Of a stretch of DNA of 33,957 nt, positions 22,217 to 33,179 are shown piece by piece. This DNA is from Alectoria sarmentosa (Eukaryota; Ascomycota; Lecanoromycetes; Lecanorales; Parmeliaceae): contig WOGZ01000341.1 in NCBI GenBank assembly GCA_009733775.1, positions 1 to 33,957 on the forward strand, given 5' to 3'. The notes below the pieces were generated by a model that saw only the letters and a list, made by a program, of their open reading frames with translations, had not been told where the DNA came from and made no database searches. Every line of letters starts with the position of its first letter. Position 1 is the first letter of the stretch. Position numbers and translations under genes: made by a program.

Positions 22217-22341
22217 TGTCGAAATTTAGATTATATAATAAATTACGTGATATAAGCGCATGCGCTTATAATATAAATCGCACTTTTCTTTATAACACTC
22301 TTAGATAAATATAATTAAATGTTTTATATCATATTTTTATA
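22217..22341 (+). repeat. Copia-1 5' LTR
   Basis: The 125-bp LTR begins TGTCGAAA and ends TATA where the other LTR ends CACA (C-to-T). It contains a perfect 20-bp palindrome at 22251-22270. Compared with the 3' LTR I count about 16 differences, all transitions and no indels. Confidence 0.92.
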
Positions 22342-22356
22342 AATTATGAGTTCGAG
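22342..22356 (+). promoter_or_regulatory. Copia-1 primer-binding site (initiator-Met half-tRNA type)
   Basis: AATTATGAGTTCGAG directly follows the 5' LTR. It fits the complement of the anticodon arm of fungal initiator tRNA-Met (GGTTATGAGCCCG...) allowing only G-to-A and C-to-T changes. Drosophila copia primes from the same internal part of tRNA-iMet, so this fits a half-tRNA primer. Confidence 0.65.
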
Positions 22357-24800
22357 TTTGCTCGACGATCGTTATAAATATGATTTATTTATTTATTATT
22401 ATGATTATAATTGTTTTTAAACATTTTATATTTATCGCAATAAAGCAGTCAATTATAAAAAATTTCATTTAATTAATCTTTTTAAAATGAATAATTTTCA
22501 TTTATAAAATAATCTTTGATTTAAGCGATTATAATTTGAAATTCAAGAATTGAGAGTTTTTTAATTTTCGGCAAATCGAAATTATTCGCTTTTAATCGAA
22601 ATCGCATGCGATTTATAATCGTGCGATCGAATTATGATAAAGTTTTTATAACATTATTAATTTTTTTGCGTGAGATATATTAAATAAAGAGAAAAATGCG
22701 CCTTTATTTTTATAATATTTCATTAATTTAATAATTTGCATTTTTAATAATGTATCGAGTTAATAAAATAAATTAAATAATTAAATGTTAATACTATTAT
22801 TAATTTAATCATTATTTAAAATAATTCAAAGTTGATTTCATTATCATTTAAACGCTTAAAAATTTATTTAAAATTAAAAATAATAAACTTTATATATCAA
22901 AATTAACGTTTTGATTTTAAAATTTTTTTAAAAAAAGAGATTAAGACTTTATCATCGAATTTTTTATTTATTATCGATAATATTTTATTATCGTAATTAT
23001 AAAATTTAATTAATCTTAATTTCACGATGATAATTATCGAAATGAATATTTTAAATTCGAATTTTTAATTAAATAATATAAAAAAAGTGCGAATTCTTTA
23101 AAAAGATTTGCACATTTATAATTATATTTAATATAATTTTAATCAAATTCAATTTTTATTATTAAATTTAAAGTCAAATTTTTTATATTATTGATTTTAT
23201 TTTATAATAATATTATCGCTTAAATTTATCATTAATTTTCGTATAAACACTTTTCGTTATTATTATAAAATCTTGAAATATAATAATAATAATTAATTAA
23301 TATCGATAAAAACTTAAACGATTTTAACGAAGATTAATAAAGCATTTATTTCATTTCTTTCACATTATTATTATGCGATAATAATTTTGAAATTAATAAG
23401 AAATCATTTAACGCTTTAAGCGATATTAAAATCTTTAATTTACGCGTTAAAAACAAACGGCCTCGTTTATCAACTTTTTTTAAAACATTCGAATTATTCT
23501 TTGAATCGTTATCAAATTCGTTTGTTTTAGCATTTTTTCAAAGCGATAGTTTTTAAGTTAATTCGTTTTCAATCGTAATAGAAGTCTCATTTTCGTTATT
23601 TTCATTATTATTATTAATCTTTTATATTTTTTCATTTATTTTTTTTAATATCGATGATTAAATTCAGCGTTTAAAATGTTATTAAAAATGTTTTTATAAA
23701 TAATAAAGGTAGCTTCTCTTTAATTTTCATTATTATTTTGAAATTTATTATTAAATATATTAAATGAAGCGAAAATATCAACGATTAATTAATGTTGAAT
23801 AATTTTTTATTTTTTATTAATATTATCAAATTTAAAATTTGCGTGATTATTCGTTAGCGTCTTAATTATATTAATTATTAATTCATTAAAAAATATAATA
23901 AAAAATTTTAAATTATATTAAACGTTATCGATGTTTATTATAAATTTACGAACTTTAAATTTTATATCGAATTTATGCATTAATTGCATAATATCAGCAT
24001 CAATTTTAAAGAGAACGTTCATTAATACGAAAAGAACTTTCGCAAAATTAACGTCGAAATCGTTAATTTAAATAATTCATTATTATTGTCGAAGTTTTAT
24101 CTTATTCAACTCTTTCTTATAAAATTTAACGAGATTTATAATATTTTTATAATAATTTATATTTAAATTTATATATTTTATAATTCGAAGATAATTAAAT
24201 TCGATTTAATTATTTATAACGTTATGAATAAAGAGCGTCGTATACTCGCAGTTAAAGAGAATAATATTATTATATTTACTTATCGTAATAATAAAGATAA
24301 ACAATTCGTTAAAAACGATTTCGACGACTTTAATTTCATTAATCGCGAAATTTATATTTTTTATAAAATCGTTAATCGCAAATTTAAACATTTTTTTATT
24401 AAATGTTAAATCAAATTTTTTTATTTGAAATTTAAAAAGTTTATAAATAAATAGAAAAAGAAAAAGAAGGCGCAAATCGATGTTATTTATATAAGCATTA
24501 ATGTTTTAAATATTAAACGTAAACGCATTAAAGAAATGTTATTTAACGCCTTCGTTTTAAAAAATAATAATTATTTTAACATTAATATAACGTATACTTT
24601 AAAAAAAAACGATTATTTTTATATTTATATGATATTTTTAAATGAATTAAATGATTAAATTTATTCGAATCTTATTTTGAATGATTTTAACATTTTGAAT
24701 ATAATTAATCAAATAAATTAAAATGAGAATAAGAATTTTATCAATTTAATAACGAATTTCGACTTGAATAAAAGTTTATTATTCGTCAAATTTATGAATC
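22357..24800 (+). other. Copia-1 leader and gag region, unreadable
   Basis: This 2.4-kb AT-rich stretch occupies the gag position between PBS and protease. I could not read a Gag domain or a zinc knuckle by eye, and the longest frames (for example 24224-24409) show no motif. It is presumably gag degraded by RIP. Confidence 0.5.
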
Positions 24801-24808
24801 TCGATATT

Positions 24809-27745
24809 TGAATTATAATAAATTTAAATTGCATTTGTTATTTTTTTATTGATTATTCGATATTTATTATTTATATTAAAGTTCAATTTTGATTTATCAA
24901 AGACATTAAAAGCGTTAAAGTTCAATCTTTTATTTATGATATCATTAATTTTAATTGCAATATTAATAATAAACGCGTTATTTTAACGATTTTTAATGTT
25001 TTGTATATGTTTGATATAAACGTTAATCTTTTATCGATTAAAAAGCTTTTAAATGTCGATATTGAAGTCATTTTTTATAAAAAAAATTATATCTTAATTC
25101 AGGATAATATCACGTTAATCGATACGCGAAATCGCGATTTTTTTTTTTTGAACCTTTGAGAAAATAATAATGTTTTAATCGTTTATAATGTTTTTTCGAA
25201 TTCGATTCATTAATTATAATATGCTCGTATAAATTATTTAAATTAATAAAATTTTAATAAACTTTTTTAATATCGTTATAAATGTGAATTTTTTTAAAAA
25301 TATTATCGAGAAATACATTTGCGAATGTTATATGATAAATTATTAAAAAACTATTTTTTATAATAATCTCATAACGCTCGATATCTTATCGAACGAATTT
25401 ATTTATAACGATTTTATTAAGCCTTTAATTTTCATTAATTTCAACGATTATAAATATTTTATGACGTTTAAAAATGATTTCATTTATTATTTTGAGATTT
25501 ATTATATTCGATATAAAAGTGAGATTTTTATTATATTTTTGCGTTTTAAAATTTATTTGAAATCTCGCGATTATCAAATTAATCGCATTTATCTCGATAA
25601 TGAAAACGAATATATTAATAAAGTTTTTTTTGAATATTTTATTTAAATAAATATTAAATAAAAATTTATTATCGTAAACAATTTCGAAATGAATAAAGTC
25701 GTCGAGCGATTTAATCAAATTTTGATAAATAAGATTTATTCAATTCTATTAAATTTCAATTTTAACAAATTTTTTTGATTTGAAATAATGATTATAATTA
25801 ATTATTTAACGATGCGTTTTTTTAACATTAAAATCATCGTCACATTTTTCGAAGCCTTTTATTATCGCAAGTTTATTTTTTCTCATTTGCGTATTATTAA
25901 TTTCATTATATACGCTTTAAAACGTATTTAAAAAAAACTTATAAATAAAAACGAGAAATGTATTTTTTTAGATTATAAAAACGAATTCATTTTTCGTTTT
26001 TATAATTTAATTAAAAAGAAGGTTATTCGCATTAACGATGTGCATTTTATCAAAAAATGTTTATATTTTATAAATCTCGAAGAAGAGATTAAGACTTATA
26101 AATCTTTAAATAAATATTAACGTTTTTTTATATTAACATTCGTTATAAAAAAGACATTGAATAAATAATATATCATTATATTATCAAATGTTAAATTTAT
26201 GATTTCGATTAAATCGTTAAATCGATTATCGTTAACGAATATTTCATTATTAATCGTTAATCGTTTTCAAGAATTTCATTTTATTATTATTATAATGCGT
26301 ATGTTTATAACATTTATTAAATTTATTGCATCAATCGTCAGATTTGTTATTACTTTTCTTTTATTAATATTTTCGAAGTTTATTAAAATGAGAGTTATGC
26401 GAAAATATCTCGAATATAAAATTATTCAAAAAATATTTAATAATCATAAAATTTTTATTATTTCGAATTTTCGTGATTTATCGTTTAATTTTTTGATGAA
26501 AGTTTTCGTTATTTTTGTCTTTTTTATAAATCATATTAATAAATTTAACATTTTCGAGCTTATAATTTACGAATAAACGATCTTTAATAATTTGATTTAT
26601 ATAAATTAAGAAATTAACATATGAAATAAATATAAGTTTTTTATAAATAATAATATTTAATATCTTATTTAAGCGTTTTTAAAGGCTCGTGTCCTCAAAA
26701 ATCGTTGAATTTATATCGTAAAACGAGATTTTAAAAGAGAAGTCACTTATTATAAAACACGTTAAATTATTTAAAAATTCGAATAATAAGAGGGTCGTGA
26801 TTATTATAATATTTTCGCGTTAATAATAAAGTTTATAAGTTATAAAACGATTTTTGCGTTTGCGACGATTATAAATTAAAATGTGAAATAAATAAACGTC
26901 AAAATCGTTTTTCTTTATAACGATGTTTAAAAAAATATTTATATTTAATAATTTGACGACTTTAATAAGAATAATATTAAGATTTATAAATTGAATAAAA
27001 CTCTTTATAATTTAAAGCAATTTTTTAAAATTTGATATTAATATTTCTCAATTTATATAAAAAAATTTGATTTTAATTTTATCAAATTGAATAATAATGT
27101 GTTTATAAATTTTAAGAAAAAAATTATTATAACGTTTTACGTCGATAATATTTTAATTATAAATCGTAATAAAGTCGTCATCAAATGAATCAAAAATGTT
27201 TTAAATGTCAAATTTCACATATCAGATTTGAAATTATGCGTCTTTTATTTAAATATAATTATCAAAAAAAATCGTTATAATAACATTATCCGTTTGAAAT
27301 AAAAAGCGTATATCATATGTTTTTTTAATCACTTCAAGTGTTGAAATCTCACTTTTATTAATACATTATTTGAAATTAATTATAAATTAACGCTCGTTAA
27401 AAAGAATTATATAATTTTTAAAAAACTTTATAAAAAGTATTAACTCGTTATAAATTCTCTTATATACGTTATATTGAAAACTCGTCTCGATATTATTTAT
27501 ATTATTTCTTTAATTAATCGATATTCAATTAATCTTATTTCAGCGCATTAAAATATAATTATTCAAATCTTTCGATATTTTAAAGACACGATATATTATA
27601 AATTCGTATATAAGAGTTTTTTAAAGAATTTATTCGATTATATTGATTTTGATTAAGTTGAAAACTTAACGTGAAAATTTATTTTCGATTATTTATTTAA
27701 TTTAAATAATAACATTATTAATTAATTAAATAAGCGTTAAATTAT
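24809..27745 (+). pseudogene. Copia-1 pol remnant (PR-IN-RT-RH)
   Basis: Several anchors are readable. The protease active site reads NLNCICY (24821-24841), where the family has a D-S-G core, and each change is a C-to-T or G-to-A. Downstream in the same frame, VLYMFDINVNLLSIKKLL (from 24998) is the conserved end of Copia protease before GAG-pre-integrase. The integrase core is at 25461-25646 with YLDNENEY where the family has a DNGGEY block. RT shows LYNLKQ (27003) and FYVDNILI (about 27135-27158, YVDD motif with D-to-N). RNase H ends near 27636-27740 (DYIDFD, FDYLFNLNNNIIN). Integrase, RT and RNase H share frame 3, protease is in frame 2, so one shift lies at about 25140-25460. Trp and Gln codons have become stops. 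It is inactive. Confidence 0.88.
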
Positions 27746-29256
27746 TATAATATTATTCATTTATAAAATAAAGTATATCGATTAAACGCAAATTATTAAA
27801 AAAGTTATTTGATTAAAAAATCTTCTTAATTAATTTCTGCGATCTGACGATTTGAATTTCAAAATTATTATAATTTTTGAAAATAATTAAAACGTAATCG
27901 TTTTCGCAAAAAACGCTTAATTTTATACTCGCATTAAATATATTAATATCGCTTATCATTTTATACGCGAAAAAGTCAATAATAATATTATAAATATTTA
28001 ATATGTTTTTATTAATAAACAAATGATTAATAATCTTATCAAAATTTTATATTTTGATAAATTTATTGTTTTTCGCGATGCTTTTAAAATGAAAACAATT
28101 TTATATTATTCATTTAAAATTATTTGAATTATTATTTTAAAAGAGACGTTTAAGTCGTTATTATTATTTAACGCTTATAATTTTAAAAAAGCGATTTTAT
28201 TAATTTTTATATTTCGAATAATCGATTAAATAATCGATTGAAATCGAATTTATTCGTAAAATTTCAATATTAATTTTAATGTGTTAAAATTTCGTTATGT
28301 TATTATTATATCAAAAGTTAATTTATTATTATTATAATTATATTTATAAATTTTATAAGTCTTTTTTCGAAATATTTATATTTATATTTTATTTAAATTT
28401 GAAATTTGCGACGTCATTTAAAAAATCGTTGTTAATATCTTTTCGTTAATTATTTTAAATATTTTCATTAAAATCATTATATTTATATCTTTTAAAATCA
28501 TTATACTTATATTTTTAAAATTATTATATTTATGCTTTTAAACGTTATTGTCGTTATTATTATCATGAATATCATTATTATATATCGTTCGCATACACGT
28601 TATTAATTATTATTATTAAATATTAATATTTTGAAATAACCTTTACGAGTTTTGCAGTTAATCGCATATATATATATATGTGCATATATAATTCGAAATA
28701 TTTCGTTTAATCGAAAAATAAATTCTTATATATATTTATTAATTATGTGTCGATCGATTTTTAATGTGTATTAAATAAATTGAAAATAAATTTATTAGAA
28801 AACGATTTTTCGTCAAAAAGTGAATTTTTTTTTATGTGATATTATAACGAATATGTTTAAAAGAATATAGTCGTTTTTAAATTTTCGATTTTCACTTTTT
28901 TTATTCGATTATGAATATCGCGAATTTTAAATCTCATTTTTGAAATTCGAATGTTTATAAAAAAAAAAAATAATGTATAAAAGATAAAAGTAATTTATAA
29001 AATAAATGTGATTCATAAAAAAAAGATGATTATTCTTTTTCGAATTTTCATTATTTTTATCCGATTTTAAACATCGCGAGTTTCGAATTTTATATTTGAA
29101 ATTCGAGTTTTTATAAAACGTATAAAAAATAAGAAAAATGTAAAAATGATTTCATATTAATTATTCGACGTTAAATTCATTATAGTTATTCGACGCTCGA
29201 TTCACTTTATTTATTCGACGTTCGATTTTTTTTAAAAGTATGCGTGCGAAGGAAAA
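27746..29256 (+). other. Copia-1 3' non-coding region
   Basis: About 1.5 kb lies between the RNase H end and the 3' LTR, which is long for a Copia element. It contains short (TA)n at about 28667-28679 and locally repeated blocks (28850-28960 resembles 29030-29110: TTTTTCGAATTTTCA..., AAATTCGA..TTTATAAAA). Three short GTTCGA/ATTCGACG blocks occur at 29160-29225. No gene is seen. Confidence 0.5.
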
Positions 29257-29381
29257 TGTCGAAATTTAAATCACGTGATAAATTATATAATATAAGCGTA
29301 TGCGCTTATAATATAGATCGCATTTTCCTTTATAACACTTTTAAATAAATATAATTAAGTGTTTTACATCATATTTTCACA
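29257..29381 (+). repeat. Copia-1 3' LTR
   Basis: This is the 125-bp direct copy of 22217-22341, TG...CA, followed by target duplication TCAAT. The palindromic block at 29291-29310 has one C-to-T relative to the 5' LTR. Confidence 0.92.
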
Positions 29382-29891
29382 TCAATTTTCTATTATTTTT
29401 TATATATTTATAAAATTTTCAAAGTTGATAAAATTTTCGAAATAAATATATTGATTATTTCTTTATATTTTTTATTTAATTCGATTATACGTTTTTTATT
29501 ATATCGATTAATAATAATTTAAAACACATTTTTTTTTATTATAAATCGTTTTAGTAACGAGATTTAAAAAGTTTTAAATATTTATTCGCTTACGAATTTA
29601 ATTTTAACGTTTTATAACAATCATATTTTTTATAATAATAATTATAATCTTTCGTGACTCGAATTATTAATCGTGAATAAACTTTATAAATTTCGATTTA
29701 AATTAATTATAAATCTGTGAGCGTATTTAACAATATCGTATAATTTTAAATTTAATATCGATCTTTTATATCGAGATTTTTTATCGAATTATACGTAAAA
29801 TATGTATTAAGATTTTAAAATTATTGTCGACATTAAAGTTTTTAATTATAAATTGAACATATTAACGACGTATATACGTTTTTCAATTTTG

Positions 29892-30422
29892 AATAATATT
29901 TTAATTTAATAATTAATATATAAAAATCGCATTTAAAGATAATTACATTATAATCGTTTATTTTAATTTCTTTATAATAATTTCATTATAAAATATAACT
30001 TATTTTAATTCGTAAGCGTTAAAATTGTTTATTAAAAGAAGTGTAAATCGTTTTATAAAATTGTCGAATTATCGAAAATATTCTTTTATAATTTCATTAA
30101 TTATTTAAGTTATAATATTATTTTTTCAAAAAGCTTCGAGTGTTTTCAAATCATAAATATTCGTCGCTCGAAAATATAAAAATCGTATTATAATATTTAT
30201 ATAAAAACGATATTAATAAATATTTTATTTTTTAAAAACGAAGCGTTATAAAAATATATCGATATATTAAATAAAAAGCTTTCGAGATTTAATAACATTA
30301 TACGTTAAAGTAATTATAATACGAGTCTTTTTTTATTTTTAATCATTTATACGTTTCGTATTTAAACTTTTATCGAATATCGTTTTTTAAAAATAATTCG
30401 TTTTATTTATATTAAAAATGTT
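29892..30422 (-). pseudogene. Pogo/Tigger-type DDD transposase remnant
   Basis: On the minus strand one frame holds all three catalytic blocks. NIFNINKTNYF (30422-30390) stands where pogo-like transposases have the Y/F-N-x-D-E-T-G motif, with D-to-N, E-to-K and G-to-N by G-to-A. KKTRIIITLTYNVIKSRKL follows, the strand pair after the first Asp. LLLINNFNAYEL (30041-30006) matches the second-Asp block LLLxDNF.AHE. NAIFIY.LLN.NII (ending 29892) matches the N-x-T-S...QPLDQGI third-Asp block, with Gln codons now stops. The Asp-equivalent codons are 30405-30407, 30027-30029 and 29904-29906, all in frame, with 40 residues between the second and third. The true gene extended in both directions, roughly 31.0 to 29.4 kb, but its ends are not readable. 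Confidence 0.8.
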
Positions 30423-31151
30423 TTCAAAGTTGAAAAATTAATTAATGTCACGAATTTCAATTATAATTTTAATAATATATTTATTTCGATTAATAGAATC
30501 GATTTTATTATATTTATTTCGTTATTATATATTATAACGATCTTTAAAACGACTTAATTAATTATTCGAAAACTTAAATACGAATTGTTTTTAATATATA
30601 AGTAATGTCTTTTAAAATTACTTAATTTTAATACGAATAATATCATTAATTAAAATATTATAATTAATTTCGTATCGTTATATTTATTCAAAAAAAGTCT
30701 CTTTAAAATTTATTTAATTAACTTTCATCGTACGAGCTTTATTTTTTCAAAAAACAATATAACTTTAATTAAAATAAACGAATTTATTTAAAAGAATTTC
30801 GCTGCAAATAAAAATGTTAAAAAAATAATTATATGTTTTTTGTTATTATTGATTAAACGACTTAAAAGATTATTTTTTATTGAAATTATCGTTTTATTAA
30901 TCTCGTAAAATCTTTCTTTAATTATCTTTAATAATCGTATAACGTTTTTTAAAAAATGAAGAATTAAATATACGTTTTAAAGTAATAAAAAAAGATTCGA
31001 TCATTTCGTTAAAATTATATAAAAAAAATCGTATAAGTTATAACGAGGTTTTTCGTTATTTATATAAAAATTTGCGAAGAAACTGCGAGCTCATTTAATT
31101 ATAGCGAATATTTCATTATATCGAATTTCGTTATAACGAAGTTCGATTGTA

Positions 31152-31375
31152 TTATAAAAAATATAAAAAATAACATATAAATAAATATATTTTTAACTAA
31201 ATTCACGAGAATAAGTTTTATACTTTTATTAAATTTTTAAAAATTTTATATTAAATGTCGATTAATCGAGAAATACTTTTTTCGAATCATTTATCGAATT
31301 TATATACTTCACTCATAATTGCATTAATAATATTTTATAAACGAATTAAACGAGATAATTATTATTTTTATAACA
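31152..31375 (-). repeat. Copia-2 left (3') LTR, inner part
   Basis: This continues the LTR after the pogo element. The first 150 bp align closely with 32948-33092, including an identical TTTATATTAAATGTCGATTAAT block, then more loosely. It ends ATAACA at 31375, followed by a pyrimidine tract (31376-31398), the complement of a polypurine tract. Confidence 0.75.
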
Positions 31376-31717
31376 TTTTCTTTTTATTATTTTTCTTAAT
31401 TTACTTAAAAACGAGACGTTTTCATTTTATTATATAATTTATAAATTATATTAAAAAATTCTTTTTTATAAACATTTTCTTTATTTAAAAATTATAAATT
31501 CATTTAATTTAAAGCATTATTATTATAATAAACTACTTTTTAATTTCTTGTAATCACTTAATTTGAAGTACGAAACATTTTTCTTAATTAATATAATCGT
31601 ATAAATTAATTTGAAAGTTCACTTTTTTATAAAAACTCTTTTTATTTAAAAATCTTTATATCTCAATTATTTATCTTTTATAAATCTTTCGCTCACATAT
31701 TTAATAAATCTTTTATA

Positions 31718-31842
31718 TTATTTATATATCGTAAAATTTTCGTATATCACTTATATGCTCGTAAAATTTTCGTATATTTATATATTCGTAAAACTTTCGT
31801 TGTTGCTTACAATTCGTAAAACTTTTATATATTTAACCTTTA
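31718..31842. repeat. Degenerate tandem repeat, about 28-30 bp units
   Basis: Four imperfect units share the core TCGTAAAA(T/C)TTTCGTATAT (31728 onward, then about 31758, 31788 and 31816). They lie inside the Copia-2 interior downstream of the Gag zinc knuckle (minus sense). Confidence 0.7.
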
Positions 31843-31977
31843 GCCTTTATAAACTATTTAAGTTTACTCTTTTTAACGATTATTTTTTTAAAAATTATTA
31901 TTATTATTACGATTATTTTATAAATTACTTTAATTACTTTCTTTGAAGCTTTTATCGTCTTTATTTGAATCGATAAA

Positions 31978-32019
31978 GCATTTATTAATATAATTTTCGA
32001 ACTTTTCACATTTTTAGCA
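31978..32019 (-). pseudogene. Gag CCHC zinc-knuckle remnant of Copia-2
   Basis: Minus-strand translation gives C-x-K-C-E-K-F-E-N-Y-I-N-K-C, the C-x2-C-x4-H-x4-C spacing of retroelement Gag knuckles, with Asn at the His position and a stop (TAA, plausibly from TGG) at the second position. It lies about 830 bp downstream of the PBS-like site, the expected place for the end of Gag. No protease, integrase or RT motif follows before the LTR. Confidence 0.6.
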
Positions 32020-32847
32020 TTGAATGTGCGATTTATCTTTACGATCGATATCGTCGTTTTAATTCTTTTAATTTATCTCGTCACTTTAATAAATCTTTTT
32101 TTTAACAATTATGATATTAATTCGAAACGTGTTTTATTCGACGCTTTAAAGACGCTTTATTATAAATATCGATATTAAATTATTCGATTAATCGAGAGTG
32201 TATTTGATAATAACGTATTTCGTTTTTTAATAAACGTTTATCATCACGATAATTGTATATATATTTAACGATAACGTTTAAAAAGTAACATTTTTAATAT
32301 TTATTCGTAATTTCGTTAATGTAACGCACATTTAATCGATCGATTCGTCGAATTTTTTGAAATATTTATAGAATTTTTATAGTAAAAACACGAGACGATT
32401 TTTGTTACTTAAATTATAAACGCGTTTCAAAACGTTTCAAATTTCTTTCGATGATTTTATTTTTGTGATATAAGTTTATTATAACGATTTTATATACTTA
32501 ATTAATAACGTTATAATTTGTTAATTAATCATTATTTAATTTTTTAATCTTTTTTATTTTTCAAAACTCGATTCGAATAAACTTTTTAATATGAGATTTT
32601 ATAAGTCTTTATTTTAAAAAAATCGTTTATATATATTCGATTATGTTTAAAAGTTATGAAACTTTAATAAATCGAATCGAATATACGATATCTTGAATGT
32701 AAAGAGATTTAAATTATTTAAATTAATTTATAAAAGTACGTTATGAGCTTATATCGCCGACGTCGAGGCGAATATTTTATATTTTATTAAATTTATTTTT
32801 GTATATATATATATAAGATAATAATATAATCGAATCATAATAATTAA

Positions 32848-32861
32848 TCGAGTTTATAATT
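32848..32861 (-). promoter_or_regulatory. Copia-2 primer-binding site (initiator-Met half-tRNA type)
   Basis: The minus strand reads AATTATAAACTCGA three bases inside the right LTR. It fits the same initiator-Met anticodon-arm complement as Copia-1, with five differences, all G-to-A or C-to-T. It fixes the element's orientation as right to left. Confidence 0.55.
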
Positions 32862-32864
32862 TAT

Positions 32865-33179
32865 TGTTGAAAATAAATTACGTAGCGAAATAATTATAAG
32901 TCGATAATAAAGTTAAGATTTATAAATAATTAATTATGATTATTATAAAAAATATAAAAAATAATATATAAATAAATATGCTTTTAATTAAATATACGAA
33001 AATAAATCTTATACTTTCATTAAATTCTTAAAAATTTTATATTAAATGTCGATTAATTAAGAAATATCTTTCTCGAATTATTTGCCGAATTTGGTAAAAT
33101 TAATATAAAGTTATATTATATAAATGTATTAAATAAGACAATTAAGTGAGAAGAAAATATATATATATATAAAAAAACA
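32865..33179 (-). repeat. Copia-2 right (5') LTR, holding the empty pogo site
   Basis: This starts TGTTGAAAATAAATTACG and matches both halves of the left LTR without the pogo element; the uninterrupted target TA is at about 32945-32946. The last 80 bp contain a (TA)n expansion and align poorly, so the end at 33179 (CA) is approximate. Confidence 0.7.

Larger units (their letters stand above)
22217..29381 (+). mobile_element. Copia-1: full-length LTR retrotransposon, RIP-inactivated
   Basis: LTRs of 125 bp (22217-22341 and 29257-29381) bound a 7,165-bp element. It is flanked by TCAGT (22212-22216) and TCAAT (29382-29386), a 5-bp target duplication differing by one G-to-A. The PBS is at 22342. 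Domain order on + is protease, GAG-pre-integrase region, integrase, reverse transcriptase, RNase H, which defines the Copia superfamily. It is inserted in the pogo-like element, downstream of the transposase catalytic core. All reading frames are riddled with stops and D/E/G-to-N/K changes typical of RIP. Confidence 0.92.
21972..31149 (-). mobile_element. Pogo/Fot1-like DNA transposon, itself split by Copia-1
   Basis: The left terminus TAATCGAATCTCGTTATAAT and the complement of the right terminus CAATCGAACTTCGTTATAAC align over about 25 bp with only C/T differences. TA dinucleotides flank both ends (21970-21971 and 31150-31151). The other Copia-2 LTR preserves the empty site with a single TA (about 32945), so the boundaries are exact. 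Removing Copia-1 and one 5-bp duplication leaves about 2.0 kb, the usual size for Fot1/pogo elements. CGTTATAACG motifs recur near both ends (about 21983, 22039, 31039 and 31131) and may be transposase-binding sites. The transposase remnant is on the minus strand. Confidence 0.85.
21891..33179 (-). mobile_element. Copia-2: minus-strand LTR element with reduced interior, split by nested insertions
   Basis: Two direct repeats act as LTRs. The left one is 21891-21971 plus 31152-31375 (305 bp once the inserted pogo element is removed); the right one is about 32865-33179 (315 bp). The left copy begins TGTTAT and ends ATAACA, a canonical TG...CA inverted terminus. On the minus strand the PBS-like site (32848-32861) is next to the right LTR and a purine tract (complement of 31376-31398) abuts the left LTR, so transcription runs right to left. 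The interior (about 31376-32864) is only 1.5 kb and shows a Gag-type zinc knuckle but no pol motif. No clear 5-bp target duplication was found, and the right LTR end is approximate. Confidence 0.68.

Noticed and set aside
25425..25718. Minus-strand 97-residue open frame
   Set aside because: It is the shadow of the plus-strand Copia-1 integrase region.
26199..26576. Independent 125-residue gene in the AT-rich block
   Set aside because: It is in the integrase-RT frame of Copia-1 pol and between those domains, so it is best read as the degraded pol linker.
21891..33179. CRISPR-like or other phased repeat array
   Set aside because: Repeats are LTRs and a short degenerate tandem array; no regular repeat-spacer pattern exists.
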